A stretch of 64,000 nt of DNA from Bacteroidota bacterium (GCA_005882315.1 VBAR01000002.1:124001-188000), one strand, 5' to 3'; shown: positions 16,024 to 25,451, counted from the first letter of the stretch. Made by a program: numbers and translations. Notes: generated by a model not told the origin, from the sequence alone.

Positions 16024-17910
16024 TCAATAAACCGGTACATTTGTGAAAGTGCATTTCATTTCACCGGCAAACCCATCGGTGAAAGTTTCTGTCATAGCAT
16101 CACCTTTGGTAATTGGCTTCAGACCTTTATTCATTATACCAAAAGCAAAATAGCCGCTTGCTTTGCCATCTTCTACTTTTTCAATTACAAATTTGCAACT
16201 GGCTGAAACGGCTGGTAATTTCCGTTCCAATGATTCGCTTACAAACGAAGCCATATGGCCGTTGGCTATGATGGGAGAGAATTTATAGATATATGGAGTG
16301 GTTGCGTTGCCGTAATATAAAATAGCTTCAGTCTTTTTTATTTCAGAAAACTTTTTTGTTCCGTACATTGCATTCTTTTGATTTATTTCTTTGAAGTTGA
16401 ATGTTTCTGCTTTCAGGCTCATGTTCACGGATTCTAATTCTATTTTAAGGAAATTCTCCTTGCTATTGCCTTCTTCTTTACCAGCCATAAAAGTATAAGT
16501 GTTTTCTCCTGTTTTCATAATCTGGGCAAAAGGGAAATTCACTGTCAATATTTTACTCTGCAATTTCACTAAAGCATTAGCATCACTTGTTGACTGACTA
16601 CCATTGCTTGCAGGAGTTTTAGTGGTAGCTGATGGCTTTGTATTATCTGCGCTAATGCCCGCTGGTTTTATATAAACATCTGCTTCAGCTTTGAAAATAA
16701 ATTCAACTCGCCTGTTTTGTGCTTTGCCTTCTGCATTTTTATTATCAGCAATGGGCTGTGTTTCACCGCGGCCCTCTGTTGTCAACAGGCTTTCATTAAT
16801 ACCATACTGTTTTGCCAGGATTGATTTTACCGCTTCTGCTCTTTGATACGACAATTTTTGATTAGCAGCATCGTCACCATCACTGTCTGTATGACCAACG
16901 ATCTTTACAGGTGATGTTAGCTCTTTTAAAATTTTACTTACATCAAGCAATGAACCCAGGCTTTCAGGTTTAAGGTTGGCTGTACCCGTATAGAATAATA
17001 GGTTACTCACTAATTTTCCCTGCTCAAATTTTGCACGGGTATCGGGAACATCTTTTGCCACCCGGATATTGCTTACATAAAAATCGGAACCACCTACACT
17101 GCCGAATGTAAAACCAAACTGGTTGGGCAGGTATTCTTCATTGATGGCAGAAAGATCATAAAGCTTTTTCTCATTCCACCACATACGGAAACGTTTGCCC
17201 TGTACACATATACTTACATGCACAGGTGTTGTATTTTCATAGGCAAGCTCTGCACTCATATTATCGGATATTACTTTTCCTTCCCGTGTGGTTAAACTGA
17301 TCCTGCTTTTGTTACCGGGAACAATAGTTGATTCAAAAAGCAAGGCTGGTTTATTGTCCATGAGAATTGTTTCGTCTGTTACCATTTTACCGTTTGAATT
17401 GATAAGTGCAATGCTCAAGCGGGGATCATAACCGGTCTTTACAATGAGTAGATCAAACTCAATGGTGAAATTATTTCCCCAGCTTTGTTTTTTATTGCGT
17501 GTAATATGTTTTGAACTCGTAGCGGCCATCTTTGTCCATTTCCCTTCCAATCCTTCAATCGTTACAACTTCTGCAGAGTTGCTGGTGATCCATCCCAAAG
17601 GAGTTTCGCCAATATTATCTTTTTCAAAATTGTCATAATACAAGATGGTGCTGCCTGGTACAAAATCAAATTTGCTATACACTTTTAGATCAGTTGAAGC
17701 ACTGCTTGCTTTTGTATCGGCTGTTCCCGTTGTTTCAGCAGGTGCTGGAGGTTCTTTTTTTTCTTTGTCTCCTTCTTCTGTCTTTTCACCAACTTTATCT
17801 GCCTGCTTCAGTACTTTCTGCTCTGCTTTTTCTCTTACTTTTTTTAAAAGCTGGGCTTGTGTTCCATTGGCTGTGAAAGCCATTAAAACAATTGTTACAA
17901 GAAGTTTCAT
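16024..17910 (-). CDS. Exported protein: LamG-like domain, OmpA peptidoglycan-binding domain, C-terminal extension
   Basis: With the start at 17910 the protein has 628 residues and a clear signal peptide (cleavage near TQAQ). A charged Lys/Glu-rich segment spans about 22-60. Residues 88-285 form a jelly-roll-like domain (YYDNFEKDNIGETPLGW ... FYVSNIRVAKD) that is paralogous to the C-terminus of the 20587-22452 protein. Residues 305-408 are an OmpA-type domain (IVGHTDSDGDDAANQKLSYQ ... NRRVEFIF). Unlike most OmpA proteins, about 220 further residues follow. It is probably attached to peptidoglycan from the outer-membrane side. It is the last gene of the 16-31 kb block. Confidence 0.82.
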   Translation of the reverse strand: MKLLVTIVLMAFTANGTQAQLLKKVREKAEQKVLKQADKVGEKTEEGDKEKKEPPAPAETTGTADTKASSASTDLKVYSKFDFVPGSTILYYDNFEKDNIGETPLGWITSNSAEVVTIEGLEGKWTKMAATSSKHITRNKKQSWGNNFTIEFDLLIVKTGYDPRLSIALINSNGKMVTDETILMDNKPALLFESTIVPGNKSRISLTTREGKVISDNMSAELAYENTTPVHVSICVQGKRFRMWWNEKKLYDLSAINEEYLPNQFGFTFGSVGGSDFYVSNIRVAKDVPDTRAKFEQGKLVSNLLFYTGTANLKPESLGSLLDVSKILKELTSPVKIVGHTDSDGDDAANQKLSYQRAEAVKSILAKQYGINESLLTTEGRGETQPIADNKNAEGKAQNRRVEFIFKAEADVYIKPAGISADNTKPSATTKTPASNGSQSTSDANALVKLQSKILTVNFPFAQIMKTGENTYTFMAGKEEGNSKENFLKIELESVNMSLKAETFNFKEINQKNAMYGTKKFSEIKKTEAILYYGNATTPYIYKFSPIIANGHMASFVSESLERKLPAVSASCKFVIEKVEDGKASGYFAFGIMNKGLKPITKGDAMTETFTDGFAGEMKCTFTNVPVY

Positions 17911-18009
17911 ATTTATTTTTTTATAGTTGATCAATTGATACCAAAGCTCGACTTTACTATCAGTTTCAATATTTGATGCAATGGTATTATAAAGAAGTAA
18001 GACAAAACA

Positions 18010-18495
18010 TTACTTCATCACCAGGCTGACATTGGCAACAATTTCACTTTCTTTTTTATTCTTGTCGAAAAACCTCACATTCAGATGATATGTTTCGCCT
18101 ACAGCCATTGGATCGCCTGTGTTCAGGCTTGCCTGAAGGGTTTTCGCTTCAGCGTCTGTTGTACCATCTGTCATATCAGAAAATGCGTCGGGAAGATTGA
18201 GTATTCCTTTTCCTGCTTTATCAGTAAGAATGATAGTACAGCCTGGATAAACCTTACCACCTTTTACAATAAAATTTTCAACACCAGTTGCGGTAATATT
18301 TATTTTAGAACCCATGGCAACAGTATTGCTGTTGAGTTTTTGCCCTTCAGAAGCAAGGTAAATATCATCAATGCCAAAACCATTGTATGATGCGGATAAG
18401 CCGGTATTTAAATCTTTCTTTACACCTTTACTAAAGTTGCAGGAACTAAAAATGCAAAAAGCCAGTATTGAGGAATAAAAAATTGCCTTAAACAT
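18010..18495 (-). CDS. Lipoprotein of unknown function
   Basis: This 161-residue protein has a signal peptide with lipobox FSSC at Cys19. The mature region (SASYNGFGIDDIYLASEGQKLNSN...YPGCTIILTDKAGKGILNLPDAF...YHLNVRFFDKNKKESEIVANVSLVM) is beta-rich and could be an immunoglobulin-like sandwich, but I do not recognise a family. About 97 nt separate it from each neighbour, so it may be transcribed separately. Confidence 0.75.
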   Translation of the reverse strand: MFKAIFYSSILAFCIFSSCNFSKGVKKDLNTGLSASYNGFGIDDIYLASEGQKLNSNTVAMGSKINITATGVENFIVKGGKVYPGCTIILTDKAGKGILNLPDAFSDMTDGTTDAEAKTLQASLNTGDPMAVGETYHLNVRFFDKNKKESEIVANVSLVMK

Positions 18496-18592
18496 AGTTT
18501 GCTTTTAAAGATTAAAAAATGAAAATAATTATACGCATGAGAAGTAGGTTTAAATTTTAATGGTTATAGAGTTTCAAATAATAAAAATGTTT

Positions 18593-20476
18593 TTATTCTT
18601 TTTTTCCATAGCCAATATCGTCGATCCATAAAATCCTTGCACCTTTTATACAGGTGAAAAAAGCATTGTAAGTTTTGGGCTTGCCTTCAATATCTGAAAA
18701 ATACACCTGCCAATTATTAGGGACAGAAAATTTCCCGCTTGATTTTACGCCTTGAAATTTAATATTTCCAATAAAGCCACTTGCTACAGCAAGGTCCCAT
18801 TTGTAGGTATTGCCTGCTGTAAATTCAAAGTTTTGGTTGGACGCATGTGTGTCTGCGCCTGCACTTGCGCCGGTATATGCATTTACATATTGCGTCATCC
18901 CTGTAAAATTATTTGTCCATTTACCTTTAAGGTCAGAAGCTGCTATAGCAAATTTGTTATAGTTGGCCATAGCGGCTATTTTATCCCAATTGTCAGCGGA
19001 TGCATCATTAATGTATGCTCCAAATACCTTTTCAAAAGCATTTTTATCTGCTGTTATAAATTCCAGGAATTTTCCATTGCCGCCGCTGTAATTTTTTTTG
19101 AATAGTGCCACATGAACTTTTTTCCCAGTGGCTTTTTCCACCATATCCGCTTCTGCAAATTCAATGGATTGCCAGCTATGCAACGGTTTAAATTCCATAT
19201 TGGTTGCACTGCTATACTTAGGTGCTACCAAAACATTCCAGGCATTTTTTAATCCACCCAGCAAATCAGGATTATAATCATCTGCTTTTTTATTGGGGTA
19301 ATGTATCAGCACTTTGATATTGCCTTTGGTTGTCTGCACCCAATCTTCCTGTACGATACTTGTCCACCCATCATCAAAGTTGGTGGTGGTAAATGCAAAG
19401 CCATTTGCGGCCGGTTGCTGAATCTTATCTTCCTGTTTTAATTCTTCTGTTGCTAGTTGTTGCCCGCCCGGTAATTCAATTAGAGGATTGTTGGATGTGA
19501 TAGGGCTGTAATACCACGCATTGGTAAAAGTTGTATTAGTGCTGAATGGCCCGTCTCTTTGTGTTGTTTTGCCACCCTGCAATACAAGGTTCCATTGCTG
19601 AATACCTGAAAAATAATGTTTGGTAAACTGGTAAGTAATTTTTTCTATCGTTCTTTTTTGGCTTGATAAAAGTTTGCCCCATTTATCAACGCCATCTTTT
19701 TTGCTCCATGCTTCAATTACACTTGTTTGGGGATTGATAGTAATATTATTCTCACTGACCTGGTAAGTGCCGCTTTCTTTCACCAAAAGTATTTTATCAT
19801 ATGACATCCGGAAGGTTTTGGAGATAAAATGATAGGAGCCGTTTGAATTAAAAGTATACTGGTCTTTAGTATAGCCTGCTATAGAAGTTGCGTATGCATC
19901 GTTGTAAGCGGGATTTACACTTCCAGCTTTTCCCCAGGTTCCGGCAATTGCTGTATTAACAGGGTTATTACTTTCAATGGGTGGAGAAGATATTTCCGGT
20001 TTCTTTAAATCAATTGATTCTAAAAAAGCGGTAATGTTTTTTTCATATACATCTGTATTTGTAAGTATAACGATGTTCATCATTTTTTCAAAGCCACTGG
20101 ACGTTACCAACACTACAACACCTTTATTGCCGTCATTTTCAAACGGTGCATAGCCACTTTGTACTTCCCATCCATTTTCTGTAGCAGCCGGTTGCATTTC
20201 GGGAGCCGTAGAAACGGTTACTGTTTCTTTTACTAATGATGTCCAGGCCATATCAAAATTTTCTTTTGAATTGGCGGTACCAGCCACTGCTTTAAAAACA
20301 GTGATCATGCAGTAAGTTCCTTTAGTTGCATCTTCTTTTGAAAACTGAACAGCACCCTCAGCAGGTTGTTTTTTCCATGCTTTGGGTGGAGTGTAAGTAA
20401 TAAGATCAAAAGCTTCTTTTTGAGCATAAGTTATTACCACATTAAGACAGAGAACACAAAAGAATATTTTTTTCAT
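18593..20476 (-). CDS. Large exported protein with lipocalin-like segments, unknown function
   Basis: This 627-residue protein has a signal peptide (cleavage near TYAQ). Residues 20-155 form a domain (EAFDLITYTPPKAWKKQ ... CMITVFKAV ... VLVTSSGFEKMMNIVILT) closely resembling the whole mature 24960-25451 protein. Residues about 175-340 (IAGTWGKAG ... YTFNSNGSYHFISK ... GTYQVSENNITI) and 505-600 (LKGKWTNNF ... FEFTAGNTYKWDL ... SGKFSVPNN) look like two lipocalin-like strands-and-turns units. It has its own promoter with TTG-N20-TACATTTG, preceded by the shared CCTGTAAAACAGG element. Confidence 0.78.
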   Translation of the reverse strand: MKKIFFCVLCLNVVITYAQKEAFDLITYTPPKAWKKQPAEGAVQFSKEDATKGTYCMITVFKAVAGTANSKENFDMAWTSLVKETVTVSTAPEMQPAATENGWEVQSGYAPFENDGNKGVVVLVTSSGFEKMMNIVILTNTDVYEKNITAFLESIDLKKPEISSPPIESNNPVNTAIAGTWGKAGSVNPAYNDAYATSIAGYTKDQYTFNSNGSYHFISKTFRMSYDKILLVKESGTYQVSENNITINPQTSVIEAWSKKDGVDKWGKLLSSQKRTIEKITYQFTKHYFSGIQQWNLVLQGGKTTQRDGPFSTNTTFTNAWYYSPITSNNPLIELPGGQQLATEELKQEDKIQQPAANGFAFTTTNFDDGWTSIVQEDWVQTTKGNIKVLIHYPNKKADDYNPDLLGGLKNAWNVLVAPKYSSATNMEFKPLHSWQSIEFAEADMVEKATGKKVHVALFKKNYSGGNGKFLEFITADKNAFEKVFGAYINDASADNWDKIAAMANYNKFAIAASDLKGKWTNNFTGMTQYVNAYTGASAGADTHASNQNFEFTAGNTYKWDLAVASGFIGNIKFQGVKSSGKFSVPNNWQVYFSDIEGKPKTYNAFFTCIKGARILWIDDIGYGKKE

Positions 20477-20495
20477 AGTAAGATGCTTTATTAGC

Positions 20496-20526
20496 CAAAT
20501 GTATTTTCATTCGGTATTCAGGGCAA
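20496..20526 (-). promoter_or_regulatory. Promoter of the 627-residue exported protein
   Basis: On the minus strand TTG (20526-20524) is followed after 20 nt by TACATTTG (20503-20496), an exact TAnnTTTG match. The ATG at 20476 is 19 nt further. The TTG directly abuts the inverted-repeat element at 20528-20540. Confidence 0.7.
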
Positions 20527-20527
20527 T

Positions 20528-20540
20528 CCTGTAAAACAGG
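20528..20540 (-). promoter_or_regulatory. Shared inverted-repeat element, site C
   Basis: CCTGTAAAACAGG is a CCTG-N5-CAGG inverted repeat lying exactly 24 nt upstream of the TACATTTG box. Two more copies lie at 26769 and 31271 upstream of other transcription units in the block. GATAT flanks this copy on the plus-strand side, while GATAG flanks the other two on the promoter side. Confidence 0.6.
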
Positions 20541-20586
20541 GATATTTCTAGCATCTTTTTCCGGGCCCCGATAGGGCAGAGTTGAT

Positions 20587-22452
20587 TTAATCTTTAGTGA
20601 TTTTAATATTGCTGATATAGTATTTATCATTCTCTCCGGAGTTGTAACTGGTAAATGACATTGCATTGAATAAGTGAGCCGCAGGTATTGCTTTTTCGTA
20701 TTCAGCTATTTTAGTTTTATCAATAAATACCTGCAACATTTCATCCTTCTTTTTAATGGTTACTGTAATCCGGTTGTTTTTTTTGTTGTTGGAAAAACCG
20801 GGTGCAGCATACCATTTGGTTCCATTTGAATAACCTGGTGGATTGGGAAATTTTGTTTCCAGCGTTGTCTCTCCGTCTCTGCCATCAAATCCGGGACGAA
20901 GTTTTAGCTCCAGGTAAGATTCGGCATTGTCTCGTGAAACTTCCTTTGATAATTTGAGGGTCAATCCAGTGGCGCCCCATGTGAAATTTTGAGCAACTAT
21001 TATATCATAGCTCAGCGTAAAATTCTGAGGTAATGGCATTTTAAGTTGCGTGGGTTTTATTATATAGTTTGCCATTATGGCCCAGTTACCGTCTATTCCA
21101 TCCAGCTTTGTAACAACTGTGGTAGTCCCAAGTGCTAATGTACTTTGCCAGCCAATTGGTTTTTTCCCAACAGCTGTTGTAGAAAAATCTTCAAAAAAAT
21201 AAATGTTTTTATCTGTTGTATTTTTTTTAGTTGCTTCCGATCCTTCGCTAGCCAATACTGCCTCTTTGTATGTAGGGGAACGAAGTGGTTTATAGGGTTG
21301 ACCTTTTACTTTCTCTGGATCAAAAAAATAATCATACGCATATTTAAAATTAAAATTGTTCATTACTGATTCGTGCAGGTGTAAATTAAACGCCTGGTTG
21401 GTCATTCCCACAGTCCATCGGATCACAAGCCATTGCGGCTGGTCTTTTTTACAAAGGTCTAGTGCTGTTTTTCTTACTTTTAAAATCGGGAAAGTGGTTT
21501 GACCTTTATTGTCAAACATGTCATCATATCCTTCTGTTGCATTTACAAAAGTAAAAAAAGAGATTTGAGCGGAAAGTTGCAATTCAGCAATATCATTCCA
21601 CTTATTTTTATATTTTTCTTTTAACCTTGCAAGGTTCTTTTGTGCCCGTGCAAAATTTTCCGGAGACGTAGGATCTACTTTTTGCCAAACCGGGAGTTGT
21701 TTTTCGACTTGTGTAAAAAACTCTCCGATAGTTATTTTCTCAAACGGGAGTTCACTGTTGTCTTTGGTCATAATGACAACGTAGGTCTCCTCGCCGTCGA
21801 GTATTATTTTTGGGGGGATATAAAAATGCTTGTATCCTACAATGTTTTTGTGGTTAGCGAAACCTAGTAAATTACTTCCAGCTTTGTCATCGGCATCATA
21901 TCCTTTTGAATTGCTGGTAAAGTCTGGTAGTAAAAAATAGTATTCTTCGGTACTTGAAATAAATGATACCGGTAGGCTGATCTGTTGCAATTGGTTGGCC
22001 TCTATGTACCAAAATTCTCCATGACCGGTTTGTGGAACAAATTTTCCTTTTTCATCTTTCTTCAAAAACATATGAATTTTTGTTTGTGCACCGTACATTA
22101 GTGGCAGTGCTTCCGCATGCATATTTATTGCATTACCCAATCGGCTATTGTTACTGTTGAATTTTGGGATGTAGTTTTGGTAATAAGTCGCATTACCTAA
22201 GCATCCCCTGGGTAGATAAGATTGTTGCATCCATTCTACAAACTTTTCGCAATTGTCTATTTGTTTAGCGCTGTAAATCCTATCGCCAAGCTGTTTCCCT
22301 TTTGGCGGTGTTGTATGTTTACGAATTTCCATCCAGCCGATGTCTATGTCGGCTATGCTTTCCAGCTTAAACCCAATTCTGTCTATATATACCGGTTGTG
22401 CTTGTGAAGTGATAGCGACAGCTACGAGTATAATGAGAATTATTTTTTTCAT
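20587..22452 (-). CDS. Exported protein of unknown function with C-terminal jelly-roll-like domain
   Basis: This 621-residue protein has a signal peptide (cleavage near SQAQ). Residues 20-410 are mostly unfamiliar. They contain short Cys-bearing stretches (NCEKFVEWMQQSYLPRGCLG) and a region mentioning no known motif. Residues 416-621 form a domain starting IYFFEDFSTTAVGKKPIGWQ and ending YYISNIKITKD, clearly paralogous to residues 88-285 of the OmpA-type protein at 16024-17910. It is the last gene of a run that begins at 26692 and lies 46 nt after the short remnant ORF. Confidence 0.75.
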   Translation of the reverse strand: MKKIILIILVAVAITSQAQPVYIDRIGFKLESIADIDIGWMEIRKHTTPPKGKQLGDRIYSAKQIDNCEKFVEWMQQSYLPRGCLGNATYYQNYIPKFNSNNSRLGNAINMHAEALPLMYGAQTKIHMFLKKDEKGKFVPQTGHGEFWYIEANQLQQISLPVSFISSTEEYYFLLPDFTSNSKGYDADDKAGSNLLGFANHKNIVGYKHFYIPPKIILDGEETYVVIMTKDNSELPFEKITIGEFFTQVEKQLPVWQKVDPTSPENFARAQKNLARLKEKYKNKWNDIAELQLSAQISFFTFVNATEGYDDMFDNKGQTTFPILKVRKTALDLCKKDQPQWLVIRWTVGMTNQAFNLHLHESVMNNFNFKYAYDYFFDPEKVKGQPYKPLRSPTYKEAVLASEGSEATKKNTTDKNIYFFEDFSTTAVGKKPIGWQSTLALGTTTVVTKLDGIDGNWAIMANYIIKPTQLKMPLPQNFTLSYDIIVAQNFTWGATGLTLKLSKEVSRDNAESYLELKLRPGFDGRDGETTLETKFPNPPGYSNGTKWYAAPGFSNNKKNNRITVTIKKKDEMLQVFIDKTKIAEYEKAIPAAHLFNAMSFTSYNSGENDKYYISNIKITKD

Positions 22453-22498
22453 GGTAAGCCAATTAGATAATTAAAATTTTATTTTCCCAACATATTTT

Positions 22499-22684
22499 TC
22501 AATACGTGTGTATAGCGGCGATTGTCTTTTTTTCATTTGCCAGCTCTGCAGCAGTTCCTCCTTCTGATCCTTTCGGTGACGCTTTCCATATGCCGGGTTT
22601 TTGCGCCAATAATTCTTTGTTACATTCTTGCGAAAAACTTTGTAGTGATATAAATAGTATTACGATTGTGAAAGAGTATTTCAT
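22499..22684 (-). pseudogene. Truncated secreted protein, N-terminal remnant
   Basis: A 61-codon reading frame encodes a good signal peptide (cleavage near SFSQ) followed by CNKELLAQKPGIWKASPKGSEGG and AAELANEKKTIAAIH. I recall that segment from the start of much longer Chitinophagaceae secreted proteins. It then stops. Shifting one frame at the stop continues as IEKYVGKIKF before another stop. This fits a deletion or frameshift remnant inside the operon. It could instead be a genuine short secreted peptide. Confidence 0.5.
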
Positions 22685-22717
22685 TTTTCATTTTTTACCT
22701 ATTTAAAACAGGCGATT

Positions 22718-24955
22718 TTACCACTGCGACATTTTTACGCCACTTAATATCCCCCTGCCGCTTACCGAACCATGCCCACTCATAAGGCTTGTTCTGCTTT
22801 CCACACCAATCTCAACCTTTGTGTCAAGTTTGCCCAGTCCTTTATTTACTAAGTCAACCCCCTGATTGATCTGCTCATCAATTGCTTCATCGCCTGGCGA
22901 TTTCGGAGCCTCTATACCAATTTCTGCATTTGCTGTTGATACAATGTTTACGTCTGTTACTCCGGAAGGGTCAATCTCTATTTCAATACCGGATCCAATC
23001 GTTGCTTCTGCTTTTAGAGGGCCAACACTTCCTCCTATTCCTAATTCGGTGCCTGCTTTTATAACTGTTTTCCAATCTGTCACACCATCTTTATCAAAGT
23101 TTACCGTTACATCTGCTTTCACCGAAGCGCCTGCTTTTACCGGCCCGAAATTTCCATCAATGCCAATCTTAGGACTTACTATTAATGTAGAGCGGAGGTA
23201 CTCATTACCCACATCTGTCGTGGTGTATTTTATACCTTTTGCATCCCAGGTAGTGGTAGTGGTACCACAATTAATTTGTTGCTTTACTACAATGTAATTT
23301 ATTTCAGCCTTGTACTTACAGTTGGTGCTGAAATCCCATTCAGCCAGTTTAAATGGTTTGCCATCTTTTTTTTCAACACACTCGGAATATAACTCGTATC
23401 CTCCTGCTGTTAGCAAGGGCCGATATTCTTTAAGCTTCTCCAGCCAGCCAATCACAAAACCCAGTTTGATGATTTCATACTGATCTTTGTCAGTGCTGGT
23501 GTATTGCGACCAATAAGCCATATCGTTGGACAAATGTTTAAACAACTGCAAGGCTTCATTGTTGTAGGCTTGTAGTAGCGTATTATGTTTATTTAGATAC
23601 TCATCTTCTGCTTTGATGTGGGCCTCGCAAGGCGCTTCGGGTGCTGCTTTTTTTCGAGTCTTTTGTAGTTGGTCCAAATCGGTTCCTAATGCAATAAATT
23701 TTTTGCCAAGATTTTTCAGCTTTACTTCATTGTGGCTTTCCACTTCTTCCAACGCCAGCCCTGCTTTTGTAGCATAAAGTGGAGTCAGAGCCGAAGCAGG
23801 AATCATCCCACCATTGTTAATGGCCTGCATGGTTTTTGTCATCGTTGCTTTTACATTTTGCTCATATTTTACTTCTGCTTCTTTAAGTTCTTTTTGAAGG
23901 GCAGCAATTTTTTTATCGCAATCTGCATCAAAAGCTTCCCATTGAGGCTTTAACATTTTTAACTCACTTACAGATTTTGGATAGTCAGGCTGCCTGAAGC
24001 TGCTTAATCCCAACGGGTCGGCACTGGGTTTAAAAGGAATACTTACATTTTCTTTAGTGAGCTTATAACCCAGTTGGCGAAGTTTGTCTTCTTTTTCTTT
24101 TGAGTACGTGTGTTTGATTGATTTCTTTAGGGCTTCTATAGCCTGTGTCTTGTTTCCCTTGCTTACGTGAATAGCGGCTTTTGTAAAATTTGCCTGCGGG
24201 TGAAAGGGGAAAATCGCTATAGCACTATCCAAATATTTTTCCGCTCTTGCTATTTCACCAAGGCTAAACCAGGCCTGCCCCAGGTTATTGAGTATGATTG
24301 GATTTTTTGGTATTCGCTTGTTGATATTTTCAAGTATTGGTATTGCTAAATGCCCGGCACCCAACATGCTTAACATAGAAGCATAGTTGTTCAGGTTATT
24401 GATGGTAGGAGCTTCAACACATACCCGGCTCACCAGGTGAATGGCTAATTGCGCCTTTCCCAAAGTCCACAGGTAGGCGGCCACATTGCTCATATCTTCT
24501 TTTTTAACGGTCTTCTCCATTAAATAAGAATAGAGTTTATCAGCATCGGTTGCTGCATCAGCATCGAGCAATGGCATTATCTCTTTACGCAAAGCAGTTA
24601 AAAAAGCAGGAAGCCGGTCGCTTGTAATATTTTTTGGTATTGATGCAATTCTTGTTGCATCCCGTTTCGGCACTATCCGGTTTTCATCTTCCCATGCTTC
24701 AGCGAGTTGTTGATCACTGATGCCAACTACATTTTTTTTCATCTGCTTTGTATCGGGCATTTTAATGCCCATGCTATCCATCGCTTTTTTATCTTCCGGG
24801 CTCATTTCATTCATTGCCTTCTGCATTTCTTTCATCATCTCGTCCATTTCTTTTTGTGTAGGAGGCTTTTCTTTCTCAGTTGTTTTTTTGCCTTGCTGGG
24901 CAAACACAATTGTAGCCGCAAACAATAATGCAAGCAGGGAAAGATATTTTTTCAT
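22718..24955 (-). CDS. Exported TPR protein with Gly-rich beta C-terminus, unknown function
   Basis: This 745-residue protein has a signal peptide (cleavage near VFAQ). Residues 22-60 are a charged Met-rich helix (EMMKEMQKAMNEM). About 140-290 carry three or more TPR units (NLNNYASMLSMLGAGHLAIPI; ILNNLGQAWFSLGEIARAEKYL; ANFTKAAIHVSKGNKTQAIEAL). A coiled coil follows (about 340-450). The last 160 residues are repetitive beta with alternating G/A/V (IGIDGNFGPVKAGASVKADV; LGIGGSVGPLKAEATIGSGI), perhaps a porin-like or adhesive barrel edge. It lies 4 nt after the 24960 gene, in one operon. Confidence 0.78.
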   Translation of the reverse strand: MKKYLSLLALLFAATIVFAQQGKKTTEKEKPPTQKEMDEMMKEMQKAMNEMSPEDKKAMDSMGIKMPDTKQMKKNVVGISDQQLAEAWEDENRIVPKRDATRIASIPKNITSDRLPAFLTALRKEIMPLLDADAATDADKLYSYLMEKTVKKEDMSNVAAYLWTLGKAQLAIHLVSRVCVEAPTINNLNNYASMLSMLGAGHLAIPILENINKRIPKNPIILNNLGQAWFSLGEIARAEKYLDSAIAIFPFHPQANFTKAAIHVSKGNKTQAIEALKKSIKHTYSKEKEDKLRQLGYKLTKENVSIPFKPSADPLGLSSFRQPDYPKSVSELKMLKPQWEAFDADCDKKIAALQKELKEAEVKYEQNVKATMTKTMQAINNGGMIPASALTPLYATKAGLALEEVESHNEVKLKNLGKKFIALGTDLDQLQKTRKKAAPEAPCEAHIKAEDEYLNKHNTLLQAYNNEALQLFKHLSNDMAYWSQYTSTDKDQYEIIKLGFVIGWLEKLKEYRPLLTAGGYELYSECVEKKDGKPFKLAEWDFSTNCKYKAEINYIVVKQQINCGTTTTTWDAKGIKYTTTDVGNEYLRSTLIVSPKIGIDGNFGPVKAGASVKADVTVNFDKDGVTDWKTVIKAGTELGIGGSVGPLKAEATIGSGIEIEIDPSGVTDVNIVSTANAEIGIEAPKSPGDEAIDEQINQGVDLVNKGLGKLDTKVEIGVESRTSLMSGHGSVSGRGILSGVKMSQW

Positions 24956-24959
24956 ATCG

Positions 24960-25451
24960 TTATTGTATTAAATGAAGATTTTTTGAAAATGATTCTACCA
25001 CTCCTTTAAAACTTTTATCGCTAAATGCAAAAACTACACAGGCAGTAAGTGTATCTTTTCGAAATGAGTTCAGCATCACTACAGATTTCTTTTTGTTCTG
25101 ATAAAAATTGCCAATAGCCAGTGTTGATACCCATCCGTCCCAAAGTTGTTCTGTCAATATCCGCGAAGGCTTTTTATTTGCTTTAGCCAAACGTTTTACT
25201 ACCTGTTCGTTCCACTGGCTTATAATATCTTTCATCACATCAGCTTTTGCCGGCAGGTTTTTATATAATGTAATTGTACAAAAGCTAGTATCATTATTAG
25301 TAAGGTTAAACTGTACTCTTGATGGCAGTACGCTTTTAGTAAAAAACGCCGGTGACTGATAGGTGAATACATCAAAGCTTTCAGTTTGAGCAAAGCCCTG
25401 TGTAATGTAAACAAGTTTTGTTATGAATATTGTTAGAATATACTTTTTCAT
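24960..25451 (-). CDS. Small exported protein, paralogue of an N-terminal domain nearby
   Basis: With the start at 25451 the protein has 163 residues and a signal peptide (cleavage near GFAQ). The start is chosen because its ATG overlaps the upstream stop as ATGA, a translational-coupling arrangement. An ATG at 25469 would add six residues. The mature part (ESFDVFTYQSPAFFTKS ... FCTITLYKNLP ... WDGWVSTLAIGNFY ... FSKNLHLI) parallels residues 20-155 of the 18593-20476 protein. The function is unknown. Confidence 0.75.
   Translation of the reverse strand: MKKYILTIFITKLVYITQGFAQTESFDVFTYQSPAFFTKSVLPSRVQFNLTNNDTSFCTITLYKNLPAKADVMKDIISQWNEQVVKRLAKANKKPSRILTEQLWDGWVSTLAIGNFYQNKKKSVVMLNSFRKDTLTACVVFAFSDKSFKGVVESFSKNLHLIQ

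Noticed and set aside
22698-22712. Fourth possible copy of the shared element (CCTATTTAAAACAGG)
   Set aside because: The spacing is 15 instead of 13 and it lies only 12 nt before the remnant's start codon, so no promoter fits 24 nt downstream. It may be a relic or chance.
22866-23297. 143-codon plus-strand frame opposite the TPR protein
   Set aside because: It is antisense to the repetitive beta C-terminus, with no start signal or recognisable domain.
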